DNA of 64,000 nt from Lindgomyces ingoldianus (Eukaryota; Ascomycota; Dothideomycetes; Pleosporales; Lindgomycetaceae). How positions within the stretch are numbered: the first letter of the stretch is position 1; each line of letters opens with the position of its first letter. Position numbers and translations under genes: made by a program. Positions 11,807 to 22,818 of the stretch are shown piece after piece. Under the pieces are notes generated by a model. It did no database searches and was not told where the DNA came from. It was given only the letters and a program-made list of their open reading frames with translations. The stretch lies in contig NW_022985197.1 of NCBI RefSeq assembly GCF_010093535.1, positions 656,726 through 720,725 on the forward strand. Direction: 5' to 3'.

Positions 11807-14800
11807 TTAAGCGTCGCGCTCTCCCACACTACTGCCGGTCCCACTCTCGCCATCCTCCTCTTCATCATCGCTTGAGTCTGAGGAGTCTTCATCTGGCATG
11901 ACGACTCTGTTGAGGTATGTAATCTGCAACACCATGTTAGCGTCCTGGTTTCTAGTGTGCATGCGGAAAGGGGGAAAGGCCGTCGGCTTCTTTGAGTTGG
12001 CGCCCTTCCCCACCCCAAGATGCGACGGCGCAGCTATCGGTGTATGGAACGGATTCGCTGCATTGCCAACGCACGAAGCGGCCAGCCAGTACTCAATGAG
12101 TTGCTCCATCGGCTGAGTCCACAAGGCGAGGGCATCCCTTCTTCGAACGGTGTCTCCTGTCTCCTGTTCTCCCGTGTCCATAGGCTAGGATCAACGCCCA
12201 CATGCACTATTCCGCTAGGTCCGACGAGAACCGCCAAAGGCAAAGAAAAGTCCACAACTTACAAAGGGTACCATGCAGGCAACGAGCTCGGCAACTCGTT
12301 CCAGGCCTTTCGCTCCCACTACTTCGCCGTCAGATAGCTTCGTGCCAAGGGTGAAATTTCTGAGTCGAAGGAGTTCAATGTCCTTGTGGTCATTCTCGTA
12401 TCCCTATCAATAGCTCCTGTCAGCAATCCTCTCAACAACTTCGGACAAAAAGAAGAAAATTAGAAATATCATCGCTAAACACAGGAGGAGCAGGCAGCGC
12501 TAATGTGAAACTCTTTCCGTCTGGCTCTTGAGGTTAGAAGCATTACAATGGAAGCATCAAGCAGGATATAGGGGGTGAAATTGGCGGCGGTATTTGCAAG
12601 GGCAAGGACGGATTGAAGTTACGGCTGAAGAGAATTCAACCGGCCCTCGCCGTTCACCGTTCGCTGGGGCATCTTGATATTTGCTTGCTCAAGCGTGCCA
12701 TGTTGGGACACCTGCTCGCTGACTGCACGGAACTGTGCCACAAAACCGCTGCTGAGCTCGTAGTGCGACTCCCCCTTTCCCTATCGACGAATTCACAAAT
12801 AGCTTGCGAAGAGACAGGAAGAAGACTGCTCTTCGTCTAGTCGGTGTTCATCAGTAGATGAGAGACTGGAGTGTTGGCCTCTAAGGAAATCATCCAGGAA
12901 AGCTGTGTCCCGTCTTGGGCGCGCCGTCCCGTTTGATGTTTGGTACCGATTTTGTAGCGAGGTCCATGAATCTTACCACTTCACACCCTGAGTGCTCATC
13001 AATTCCACCCTGACCCAGTGCATTTCTCCATCATTGTGATGCTGAGGACGCTATAGTCCATCTTTTCGGACTCCAATCTCACTGCGTTTTGACATTCACA
13101 GTGAGACTGACCTCATCGCGTCGCGGAGCTCGAGCTCAAACACCACGACTGCGAAGCACTCAAGTATCAGGGCATCCATGAGATGCCACTTATTCATCAC
13201 CGGTTTGGTCACGAATCCTATCTCAGATCTTCATGTTGAAAGAGACGAATGCACTTACCTTTGGGTGCTTCTTAAGTGCCGTTGACCGATTCGTAGACTG
13301 ATTTGTGAACGCTTTAACGGCCTTTTTCTCATCGTTGGGAATACCCTCCAAAAACTCCTTTCGGATCCCCGTGTCGGTCAACACGCGCTTGATCCTTTGC
13401 GGTTTCCGATCGATATCGCGTCGAAGCAGAGCTAAGGGTTGGGCGTCTGGCTGCCATAGACCTCCACCTGAATTCCAAAACGTTAGCAAACCCAGCATTC
13501 CCGTTCACACGAAGTAAAGAACAAAATGCGGGCCGGGGTGCAATGGAAGATACATCGGGGTGGGGATGACACCCTCTTTTGTCCAGTGAATATCGTGCTC
13601 CGATACTGGAAGCCACACAAACACAGCTCGTCAAGCCGCTTGTCGTCCAGAGCGCAGCTTGAGGGTCCATGTGGCTGGCCTGGCCAATGGAAGTGACGGT
13701 GTCTTCATGCCTACGGGATATCCTGCTATAGGAGCAGTGGTAGGTAAGCTATCTCTATCTGGTCTTGTTGACGCGCCGAGGAATCAACAAACGAAGCACC
13801 AGCGAACCCTTGGAGCGCCGATGTCCATCCTTATACAACGCTACCAAGAACTAGATTAATAAGGTTGTCGTACTGGCATGCTCCCAGGTCGTCTAGTCTG
13901 GATGCGCGCCTAACTCGTCCGACGGGCCTATGAATCCGACTGCGAGAACGTTCGGATCGCGTCCCCAGAACTCGGCGGCTAACACGCGTACGTCAGAATC
14001 ATGAAGAGCGACCATAAACTGCCTCGAATTGCCTTATGACTCTCATGCCTCCGGTTCCTGACCCTCCCCAACACGTTGGGATCAGACCGACCGACGACAG
14101 CCCCGAAAGCCTCTGTTCAGTGACAGAATTTTGTATCTTCCGCTCAAGCTGATTCAATGAACATTGTTCTTTGGGATCTGGCCAGCTTGGATACACAATA
14201 TACATTGCAGGTCGAGGGGGTGAGGACAAAGACCCGATACCTTCACTTCTGGTTGTCCAGTCGACAAGTTTCAGCGCGCCAGACCCCAAAAGTGTTCTTG
14301 GGACCCCACATATCCGAGCTCGAAACGAGGGCTCAGACGAAGATGTTGGCTCGGTGCTGAGGGGGTTGCCCTCATTGCCTGAGCTGCCTGGCAGAACTTT
14401 GCAGGACCCTCTGGAGGGGCATTCGGTGATGATTGGAAGTCCAGGCTCTCATGCCTTAGCTAGCTAGACAAGCCATTGTCCCTGGGAGGCGTCGCATTCT
14501 GGAAGGCACATAACGAGACGTCGGTCGACCGAGGCGAAGGGATAACTGGCTAAGGTTGCTCCGTCCAGGTACCCCTTCTTCCCTACTGCAGAAAGGCTCC
14601 ACAGAGATGAAGGTCTGTGGTCCGAGTGGAGGACATTACACGAAGAACTTGCGCGAGGCAGTATCCTTACAGCGCCTGTGTTACCGTGTGGAACTCGAAC
14701 AAGCAAAAGTCGTTACCACTCAGGGCCAAACGGATTCTGCATCTATCCAAGCTGTAGCAAATTCCTAGTATTGGCCATCGGAGTAGACATTGCGCGGGTC

Positions 14801-16149
14801 GTTATACTGTGTCGTTGCACCTGCCAACAGCGGGCAACTATATAAGCGCGGTTGCCGGTCCGCTGGACCATAATGTAGTATGACTGCAGAGGTCGACCTC
14901 GATAATTGCTGCAAGGTACGCAGATTGTTGGGTCTTTAGGCGGGCATCTTCCCTCTGTATGTGCCATGTCGAGGAAAGGAAAAGCAAAGAGAATAGAGGA
15001 CCTACCAACGAAACTGTTCCCGCCAGGCTGAATCTGCACGTAGTAGGCCGCATATGGCCCTTTCCGGCCCGTACGACTCCATGCTGCCGAAAAGTGGGTC
15101 TGAGATTATATCAGTGCTTAGCTTGCTGGCTGTCGGCTTGATACGTCGGGTATGTGTCTTGGGCGAAAAGCTGCAAATATCGCCTCATACCACCCTAGCT
15201 AATGCAAGAGGCGTTCACTCACTTTGTATGGGGTCTGATCCTTCGAGAATCGAACATCTGCATCCTTGTTTACTACTATTCCATTCCATTTCCTTTACGT
15301 GGCGACTGACCTCGATAAATGCGAAATATCTAAAACAACATCAGTGCTGATTTTCAGAATCAGGAGGTGTGCTGGCCACCCACAATGTCCTTGACTGGTA
15401 ATTCCGGCACCGTCTCGTCAGCTTCAATTACCTTCTCAGAAAGCTTCTCGAGGAAGGTCGTAAAATTGGACAGTGCCATGCGATAATCTGGGTCGTGTAC
15501 TACGCCTTGTCAGCGTCTCGCTCTGCAGGGCTGATCAATTTTTTTCCTCTGTAGCACATGTGTGCCTTGCTTCTGACGTGACAGTTGAGGAAGAAAAGCG
15601 CAGGTGGAGCATGGGAGACCCCACATCCAAGGTAGACATACCCTTCAGCCACTGACGGTCATTGTTAGCGGCTAGGTCCTTGAGAAATAGTAATGTGTTA
15701 GGGTGAATGGTGTGGTCGGTGTAGGGAATGTCTCCTGCTTCCCTCGGTTTGGGCTTCTTGATGATCAATTGAGTTCCAGGCTCAAGTTTCGCCCCATGTT
15801 TCCACAGTTCTTTCTCGCCGCCTTGCTTCTTACGCATGGGAATTGCAGTTTGTTTTGCAACACCCCCTCGGGGAGTTCCCTTCTTGGGCTTGATGTCGTC
15901 CTCGCTGCTTGGTTCCTCGTGACCAGAATCAGACGAGGATCCCTCATCAATGGTATCTTCATAGTCCATCCCCGATATATCTCCTGAGGGTGGAGTTTCC
16001 ACCTTTTGAATGTCCTCGTCGGATTCCGGCTCGACATAGGAGCCTTTAGCAGCCTTTGTCCTCTTCGATTGGCGGGTTGGAGTAGGTCTGCCTGGTGCCG
16101 CACGTTTAGACGAGCTCTGGGGGGTGATTTTTACCGGCTTTCTAGGCAT
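11807..16149 (-). CDS. DUF2461 / TIGR02453-family protein
   Basis: Eight exons keep one frame: 16149-15642, 15499-15384, 15329-15311, 15257-15223, 15099-15006, 13467-13259, 12403-12263, 11923-11807, giving 412 aa. Every junction has GT..AG, and several have CTAAC branch sites just upstream of the acceptor. Residues 1-145 are disordered and charged (Lys/Arg/Ser then Asp/Glu). The conserved domain begins near residue 149 (HPNTLLFLKDLAANNDRQWL) and continues through FRIYRD, TPYKTHFSAAW, GGGLWQP and LLRLRNFTLGTKL to ITYLNRVVMP, followed by an acidic Ser/Asp/Glu tail. The molecular function of this family is not established. Exon 3 has only 19 bp, while introns 5, 6 and 7 are 1538, 855 and 339 bp, far above the 50-140 bp of the other introns. 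The gene is divergent from TYW3, with 222 bp between starts. Confidence 0.85.
12404..13258 (-). other. 855-bp intron 6 of the DUF2461 gene
   Basis: Donor GTAAGT follows the HPK codons, and the acceptor GATAG precedes GYENDHKDIELL. The frame is phase 0 on both sides, and the joined peptide is uninterrupted in this family. No coding content or clear repeat is visible inside. Intron 7 (12262-11924, 339 bp) is also long but has a good branch point and acceptor. Confidence 0.65.
13468..15005 (-). other. 1538-bp intron 5 of the DUF2461 gene
   Basis: The intron starts with GTAGGT and ends with a GCTAACG branch site and CAG, so its borders look functional. It joins two parts of a conserved motif (NSFVG + GGLWQP) without loss of frame. 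The interior has balanced base composition, no recognisable gene, and no terminal repeats that I can find. The family needs no residues here, so a missed exon is unlikely. Its length suggests foreign DNA inserted into an originally short intron. Confidence 0.7.
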
Positions 16150-16371
16150 CGTTTTCTTGCGCTGTATTGATCCGAGAGGCTGTAGTTGTTGCGTTATTCA
16201 CTGTATGTTAGAGTGACTTTTCTTGAGGTAGTTGGGCGCTATGACCATAGGCAGATGACGTTTCTTTCGAGCGAGGCGCGAGATCAGACGCGCCAAGCCA
16301 GCTAAATCAACACCAAATTTGCACCATCAACACAACACCCCGCAAGCGGGAGCCTTGCGCTGCATCCGACA

Positions 16372-17375
16372 ATGCACAGCCGCTTTCTGGCTAAGAAGCG
16401 GACTATTTTGGAACAGCTTGACACTCCGGATGAGGAGTATCACGACCTCTCACCTAAGGGCTCCATTGACCAGCCCATACGTTCCTTGATCAGCAACATA
16501 AATCGCCTCGAAGGTCTCGTAACGACTAGCAGTTGCTCTGGCAGAGTCAGTGTCTTCCTCGAGGGAAAGAAGAAGGGCGCCGACCCTCTAGAAGCTCCTC
16601 GTGAGGACGAAACTCGTCCCGCAGGTCCGGGAGGGAAAGGTGGAGGCTCCTGGCTTTTCGTTTCCCATTCTCCCGTTCAAGTCAAGAAGACTGAAAACCA
16701 GAATCAATTGATGGCGATGTTTGGCCTGAGAAATCCCAGCAATGAGAACGAGAGGGCGCCCAGCATTGATTGCAGTTTCATACACCTCAAATTCGAGCCT
16801 ATGGTATGTTGCTGTTGAGTCGAGTAATATCAAGTGCTAATGATAATCAGATTCTTCACATCTTAGCGGCATCTATGGTCGACTCCCATCGAGTGCTCAC
16901 CGCAGCGATTGGTGCTGGCTTTCGTGAAAGTGGTGCTATGAGCCTAGGTTCTTCGAAATCTGGAGAGAGGAATCCTATGGTAGCCGTGCGGTCCACTGGG
17001 TACTCATTCGATTCCATCATAGGGTATCAAAACGACCTTGGTGATAGCATTGCTATGGTTGATGAAGTGTACTTGCGAACCCTGGTTGATATTGCAAACG
17101 ATAGATTCAGTGTCAACTCGCAACGCATTGATCGATTCCGCTCATCTCTACTTCGGCAATTCAACCAGAGAGAGGCAGTGGATGTCACTGTGCTGTCCAC
17201 CCTGCCTAAAACTGTCAAGGCAGACTGGGAGCAATCAGAAGCCAGGAGACAACGAAAAAGAGCAGAAGGATTGAACAGGCAGCAAGCCTTGCACGCCCAA
17301 GAACTGGCAGAACCAGTCGCAAACTTGTTAGTTGCAAGAGAAGACGTGGAGGTTCACAATTTGTTCGACCACTAG
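16372..17375 (+). CDS. TYW3: tRNA wybutosine-synthesizing protein 3 (TYW3)
   Basis: Two exons, 16372-16803 and 16851-17375, with a 47-bp intron (donor GTATGT, branch GCTAATG, acceptor TCAG), giving 318 aa. The TYW3 signature is present: SPKGSID near residue 30, VTTSSCSGRVSVFLEG at about 50-66, then GGKGGGSWLFVSH. The second exon continues with ILHILAASMVDSHRVLTAAIGAGFRESG and a YLRTLVDIAND helix, and ends in a Lys/Arg-rich region. TYW3 is the SAM-dependent methyltransferase acting on the tricyclic intermediate of wybutosine at position 37 of tRNA-Phe. Yeast TYW3 is 273 aa, so the fungal length here is slightly larger. It is divergent from the DUF2461 gene. Confidence 0.92.
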
Positions 17376-17885
17376 CATGTCAGGACACGATGGACGCGAT
17401 ACTGCATGCTGTCACCTACAATGGATGAATCTAATATGCAACACGAAATAGCATCCTATTAATGGTCTCCCTCATCATAGCAACAGGCTTGATAAATGAA
17501 GTCTATCCTGATTTTGTTCCGTGGTAGGGGTAAAATGTTGTTTTCGGACACTTTCTCCCTTGCCTACTTAGGTAACGAGAATTTTTCTTACGGGACGGGC
17601 CGTACAAGTCTCCGAAACGTTTCAAAAACCCCTATCACAAAAATATAACCAGAAGGTAGAAAGCAGGTGTCCCTCGACATTTCAGCCAATAGGAGAAATG
17701 GCCTAAAATGTCTCCGAGCTAGTCGGCGACTTCAAGATTCAGGTGACTTCACTTGTACACAGGCAGTCCACATATAAAGAGAAGGAGCGGCGTTGCTGCA
17801 GGTTAGATTTATCAAATCATATATTTCAAACCCCATTAACGTCCCAGAGTATTCATTCTGGCGATACCTCCAGCTACACTCCAAC
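17376..17885. promoter_or_regulatory. Intergenic region with a TATA-like box before the methyltransferase
   Basis: The stretch between TYW3 and the methyltransferase has no gene. A TATAAAG-type element lies near 17775, about 110 bp before the methyltransferase start, a plausible core promoter position. Nothing else stands out. Confidence 0.35.
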
Positions 17886-18952
17886 ATGTCCGTCTCCGAA
17901 GCCAACCAAAACTACTTCGAGTAAGTTGACTACTTTATTATTTCCCGCCAAAGCAATCTAAAACAGCTTCAGTGCTATTAGCGACTCCTATGACGATAAA
18001 CCGTGGTTTGCCAAGATGAACCAGCAAGTCACGGATTTCTTGCGCAGTCGTTTGGACTGGGTTGGGATTCCTTTCGCAAATATAGGGTCCAAGACCGACG
18101 CCGAAACCGTACGACTTCTGGACTATGCATGTGGCCCTGGCCTCATGTCGCGGGTAAGTACTTATTCCGAAAACTCCATCCTCAGAAACCTTCTCTATAC
18201 ATTTTCTCCATACACCTTCTCTTCAGCCCTTCTTCACATTATACCTTACTAACCACATCTAGATCTACGGCCCATACGTCACCATAACCCGTGGCATCGA
18301 CATATCCCCCAAAATGGTCGCAACCTTCAACGCCCGGGCCCATATCGCCGGCTTCAGCAAAGATAAAATCAACGCCGTCTTCGGAGATCTTTTTGCCTCA
18401 CCCCAGCCACCTGAGCTCTCTGTTCCCGAGTACTACAACTTCGACCTTGCTGTCGTCGGCTTTGGATTCCACCACTTCGAGGATGTCATCCACGCTTCCA
18501 AATGCCTTAAAGAAAGACTCCGACCTGGGGGCGTTCTAGTGATCAGCGACTTTCTAGAGGGAGGCGATCTCCGAGCTGATGAGAATGGGAATATGATACT
18601 AGGGACGGAGGGTGATCATATGGGAGTTATTCATTATGATGAACATGACGACCACAAGGAGCATGGACAAGGGCATCATCACCATCACCACGGCCGTTCT
18701 CAAAAAGGCAGTGATAACGATCTTGCGATGAAGCATCTTAGCAAGATGAACGCATCAGTTGTCGTTCCCTCATTTACGATCGAAGGAGTGACGCAGTTCT
18801 TCATTGAGGCCGGCTTCGTAGATGTGGGCGTAATTACCATGGAAGAAAGGGTGTACATGGCATTTGCAGGAAAGCAGTTGTGGAGGACGGTGTTGTTTGC
18901 TCGCGGGAGAAGGCCGTTCGAAGGTGAGGAACAGCAAAAGTCTGAGCTGTGA
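17886..18952 (+). CDS. SAM-dependent class I methyltransferase with His-rich insert
   Basis: Three exons, 17886-17920, 17967-18153 and 18263-18952 (introns 46 and 109 bp, GT..AG), encode 303 aa. Motif I, the SAM-binding loop, is DYACGPG at residues 64-70. A downstream segment reads FDLAVVGFGFHHFED, and motif III is LRPGGVLVISDF. This is the usual Rossmann methyltransferase order. An insert between motif III and the last strand is rich in His and Asp, with six consecutive His at about residues 212-217; such a stretch could bind metal, but that is not shown. The substrate cannot be inferred. The first exon is only 35 bp. Its start is supported by the frame continuing cleanly across the intron. 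Confidence 0.85.
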
Positions 18953-20651
18953 GTAACGGATAGTATTTTCTAGGAAGGGCGGGGTGTGAGCAATCGTGTC
19001 GAAGCGTATAGCCTGTCTTGTTTATGTAGATGTACGGTTGCTTCTTCTTGAATTAGTGGATGGACAGAATGTTATCACATAACATGGAACACGACTATGG
19101 TAGAATCCACCCGTAAAGCCTCTTGCTGGAAGTAGGTAGGAGAACATCAAAAGGATCCAATCTTCTATCTTGAAATCCTCCCTTCAATCCCTGTCCTATT
19201 CCGCTTAAGGTGATTACGATGCAGCAGGTTGGAGTGATGGACGTAATAACCGGAGCCCGACATGTCCATAATTTCATACCTCAGCTCATCCGACCAACAC
19301 TGCCCTAATCTCGCCTTAGTGGGCAAAAGGTTCACAAATTCTGTCTAAACCTAAGCCTAACTTCCTAACAGTTGTACGTACTCTCCTCCATATAGCGCTT
19401 GCCTACCTTTCAGTGCTGGCACACATCAATCGTATACATTGAAAACGTCGCCAGCGCGCCCACCCCCCTCCGCCCCTAAAAAAAAAAAAAAACCTCGGGT
19501 GCTCAGGATGGATCCTAGATTCACCAAGGAAAAAAAAAAAATCTGTTCTTTTCATACCCAAAGATGAACCAAAGACAAAGACAATTCTCGTAACCTCAAT
19601 CACTTCTATCTGTAAGTCAATGCTATTTGATCATAAGTAGGCAGGTGCGCAAATGATTAGAATTGTACACTGTTTGGGGATGAGCATAATCTACTTATTG
19701 CAATAGATTGTCGGTAAGCACAGACTTGTTCTCTAGAGTAGGTGAAGCGGAGCTAAATATTGCTTTGTAGTAACATGTTATGATTATAGCCAAGGCTCTT
19801 GACCGCAGCAAACGAAAATAGACAAAAGGCTTAAGTTGGTGCAAGGAGGCCAAGTCGACGAGAACCCCCTCTAGAAAGCAGGCTGTTCCGCTCGAAGCCT
19901 GTTGCATTATTGCTTAGGTATCTTTGAGGGGACCTCAATCTATTAACACAAGCATGAAAGAGGGGTGATGGGCTTGGTACAATTCTTTTCAGGGGGTGCG
20001 CTGAGCAGCGTTGTGGTGCCTAGTGTATATTTATGCAAGGCCTGCAAGTGTGGAAGGGGGCAGTAGTGATAAAACTTGTTCTTTGATAAAGTACATAGCT
20101 AGCATGGATTTGGCCAGATTGACGGCCGTATCCTGGATGCTCGCAAAGTGCTTTTTCCAGCGCTAGCTTGGCCGAAAATCCAGTCAGCCTTCCGGGAATT
20201 GCGGGCCCTTCGGTTCGTTTACAAGAATTCCCAAGTTGTCCAACACAGGGATTCACCTGGTACCGTCCTGCTTTGCAGGGGGAGGCGAGGAGGGAACTGA
20301 GGTCGGTCCTTGTATCTGGATGGTGTCCAAGCGTGAGAGCTGTCATTTCCGGGGATGAATGTGTCGGGAGACATTTCTGCAAGCGATTCAGTATGCCCAA
20401 GGCTCTCAGACTGCCCCTTTAACTTTTAGTATTCTTGCTTGACAATAGACTGATTCCCTTGTCAAACTTTAAACCATCGCCCAAACCTATAGCTACTTGT
20501 CCTAGATTCGGTCATGGAGTTGGTTGATGGGTGTTAATAGCAATGGATATTCCTTCCGACAACTACGGATGACTCTGAGGCCTGAATCAGGACCATATAC
20601 GCAAGATCGATGAAGAGTTCTCGAGGAGTCGAATCCTGCTGCTTGAGGGTA
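18953..20651. other. Gene-free spacer
   Basis: No supportable gene. There are two A-runs near 19478-19540 and scattered closed frames on both strands. The left part probably holds the methyltransferase 3' UTR and the right part that of the minus-strand hypothetical gene. Confidence 0.5.
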
Positions 20652-21293
20652 TCATCTATTTCTTGTAGCCACTCTCTTCCTCTGCACTCCCCAAGACACC
20701 CGCATCTCTGGAACGCCTCTTACTGGCTTCCTCCCGAGCTGGGTTTGCCTGGAAGTTTGACGAATATTATTCTGCCCGTGCGCATTGCTTCGATCTGACT
20801 TCCTCACTTCTGTCTCCAGTCCCAGACAAAGGGCCTCTACTAACTTTGCTGCCTCTCTTTTAACATCCTCGAATTTTGCTGTGACCAGCGGGGCTTGAGC
20901 ATGAAGCTTCAAGCTGCCCTTCAACTCAGGTATCTGCCCTCTTTCCAGCAACTCCCTGAAAACCTCCCGGTGTGGCGCATTGTCCTTGGTATCCACAAAT
21001 TTTCCATCCCGATCAAAGCCCCTACTCTTCAGCTCCTCGATGAAGGCAACTATCAGCCGCCTCCTCAACCATGACCTTACAACCTTCGTCTTGGAAGAAT
21101 TGTTGCCGACAGTGACATGCCACCACAAGCCTGAGCGTGAGCGTTCGCCTTGGATGCGTTTGCGGATGATGTGAAGGGGGTGGTGAGAACTGTCTACGAT
21201 TGGCTGATAGATCAATGGCTTGTACGTGGATTGGTAGGCATAGCTAAAGGTACGGAATGTCTGCTTGGAGAGGATCGAGAGTGTGTGGTTCAT
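20652..21293 (-). CDS. Hypothetical small basic protein, possibly mitochondrial
   Basis: A single open frame of 213 aa. The N-terminus (about residues 1-30) is rich in Ser, Thr, Tyr, Arg and Lys with almost no acidic residues, which fits a mitochondrial presequence. The central part (SKTKVVRSWLRRR, AFIEELKSRGFDRDGKF, LKGSLKLHAQAP, VTAKFEDVKREA) looks like a conserved amphipathic core, and the C-terminal 50 residues are low-complexity and basic. I do not recognise a named family. It is divergent from eIF1A, with 374 bp between starts. It could be one of the small fungal mitochondrial proteins, but no function is claimed. Confidence 0.55.
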   Translation of the reverse strand: MNHTLSILSKQTFRTFSYAYQSTYKPLIYQPIVDSSHHPLHIIRKRIQGERSRSGLWWHVTVGNNSSKTKVVRSWLRRRLIVAFIEELKSRGFDRDGKFVDTKDNAPHREVFRELLERGQIPELKGSLKLHAQAPLVTAKFEDVKREAAKLVEALCLGLETEVRKSDRSNAHGQNNIRQTSRQTQLGRKPVRGVPEMRVSWGVQRKRVATRNR

Positions 21294-21667
21294 AGCGAGA
21301 TATCAGAGAGGCAGACGGAGACCATTGGATCCAGAAGCGGAAGAGGAAGAGGCCAGTTAGGAACAGACCTCGGAAGGAATTGGACCGCCGGAACAATATA
21401 TCAGTGGCATTACGCACAGCGACATGAAGAAGAAGCGTGGGTTAATATATATTGTCGGTCGGCGTGGAATTTGGCAGCCAAGATTTGCGACTGCGCTAGG
21501 CCCAATGCAACTTAGGATTTGCCCACACAGTCACTTGATGAAAGCCATCCACTGCGCCAACAACTTTCTGATTCACCAACACACGCCAACACCAACAGGC
21601 CCCCCCCCAAAAAAAACAGCTATACACCAACTCCCTACAGCACAGAGACTTCTAGTGACCGGTCAAC

Positions 21668-22324
21668 ATGCCTAAGAATAAGGGAAAAGTACGTTGGCGC
21701 CCACCCTCCCTGCCCCACTACCCCGCCACTCAGCAGATTGATGCTCTAAAATTCGCCCAATACTTTCGTAGACATACTGACAAATTGACGGCAGGGTGGT
21801 AAGAATCGTCGTAGGGGGAAGAACGAGAACGACAACGAGAAGCGTGAACTCACCTTCAAAGAAGAGGGCCAAGGTATGATACCTGTTGGCGCCTGCGCGG
21901 CCCATTCTCCTTTCCCGCACCCCAACACCTTGTCCACGTCGCTAACCTACTCCCCATAGAGTACGCCCAAGTCATAAAGATGCTCGGCAACGGCCGTCTC
22001 GAAGCGCAATGTTTCGACGGCGCTCGCCGTCTCGCCCACATCCGGGGCAAACTTCGCAAGAAAGTCTGGATCAACCAAGGCGACATCATCCTACTCTCGC
22101 TGCGCGACTACCAAGACGAAAAGGGTGACGTGATCCTCAAGTACACAGCCGATGAAGCCCGCTCCCTCAAGGCCTACGGCGAGCTACCTGAAAACGCAAA
22201 GATCAACGAGACGGATACGTATGGCGACCAGGGCGATGAGGGCATCGGCTTTGAGTTCGACGAGGACAGAGATGAGAGCGATGAGGGTGGCGAGGGCAAA
22301 GAAGTGGATATCGATGATATTTAA
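21668..22324 (+). CDS. TIF11: Translation initiation factor eIF1A
   Basis: Three exons, 21668-21688, 21795-21873 and 21960-22324 (introns 106 and 86 bp), give 154 aa, almost the same as yeast eIF1A (153 aa). The basic N-terminal tail [17 protein letters not shown] is assembled across the first intron. The OB-fold follows, with [36 protein letters not shown] and [12 protein letters not shown]. The acidic C-terminal tail ends in DIDDI, the eIF5B-contacting end in this family. eIF1A binds the A site of the 40S subunit during scanning. The 21-bp first exon was placed by its good donor and the strongly conserved N-terminus. Confidence 0.95.
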
Positions 22325-22818
22325 GGAGCGGCGTGCGTGTCCGCCATGCTGTCTTAGTCTTCTCTGCCGTGCTGCGCTGCTGCGTGTGCTCGCAAGAGGA
22401 GCGAGAGGAGGCTGGGACGGCTCAAATGCGCACCACTTGCTAGCGGGCGGACGATTTAGAGGTCTTGATGTTTCTTCTATTGATACGACTGCATGTTAAG
22501 GGCTGGGCTTCGTGTTCGTCCTTCTACGTAATCCTTACCTGTGCTGGCCTGAAAGATAGAGGAGGACTTGGTAGCTCGACTCATATATTTAGCTACACAC
22601 CTGAGACGAGAACTCAAGCATGCTTTCTTCATAATCTAAACATCTTATCGGCTAACGTGACACATAACAGGGGGGTAATTTGAGATAGAAATTAATATCC
22701 TATGAGAATTGATTCTCTTTCATTTTATGAAGTGGCTTGACATGAAGACTCTACCCTGGCTATGTTCTACGTTGTCTGATAGTATGCTGTGTCTGCGACT
22801 CCCAACCATCCCCTCCAT
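22325..22818. other. Convergent 3' region between eIF1A and XPF genes
   Basis: These 494 bp separate two convergent genes and contain no open frame of interest. They must hold both 3' UTRs and poly(A) signals. Confidence 0.6.

Noticed and set aside
13500..14970. Frames inside intron 5 of the DUF2461 gene as a nested gene
   Set aside because: No recognisable domain, no terminal repeats found; host splicing across the region rebuilds a conserved motif.
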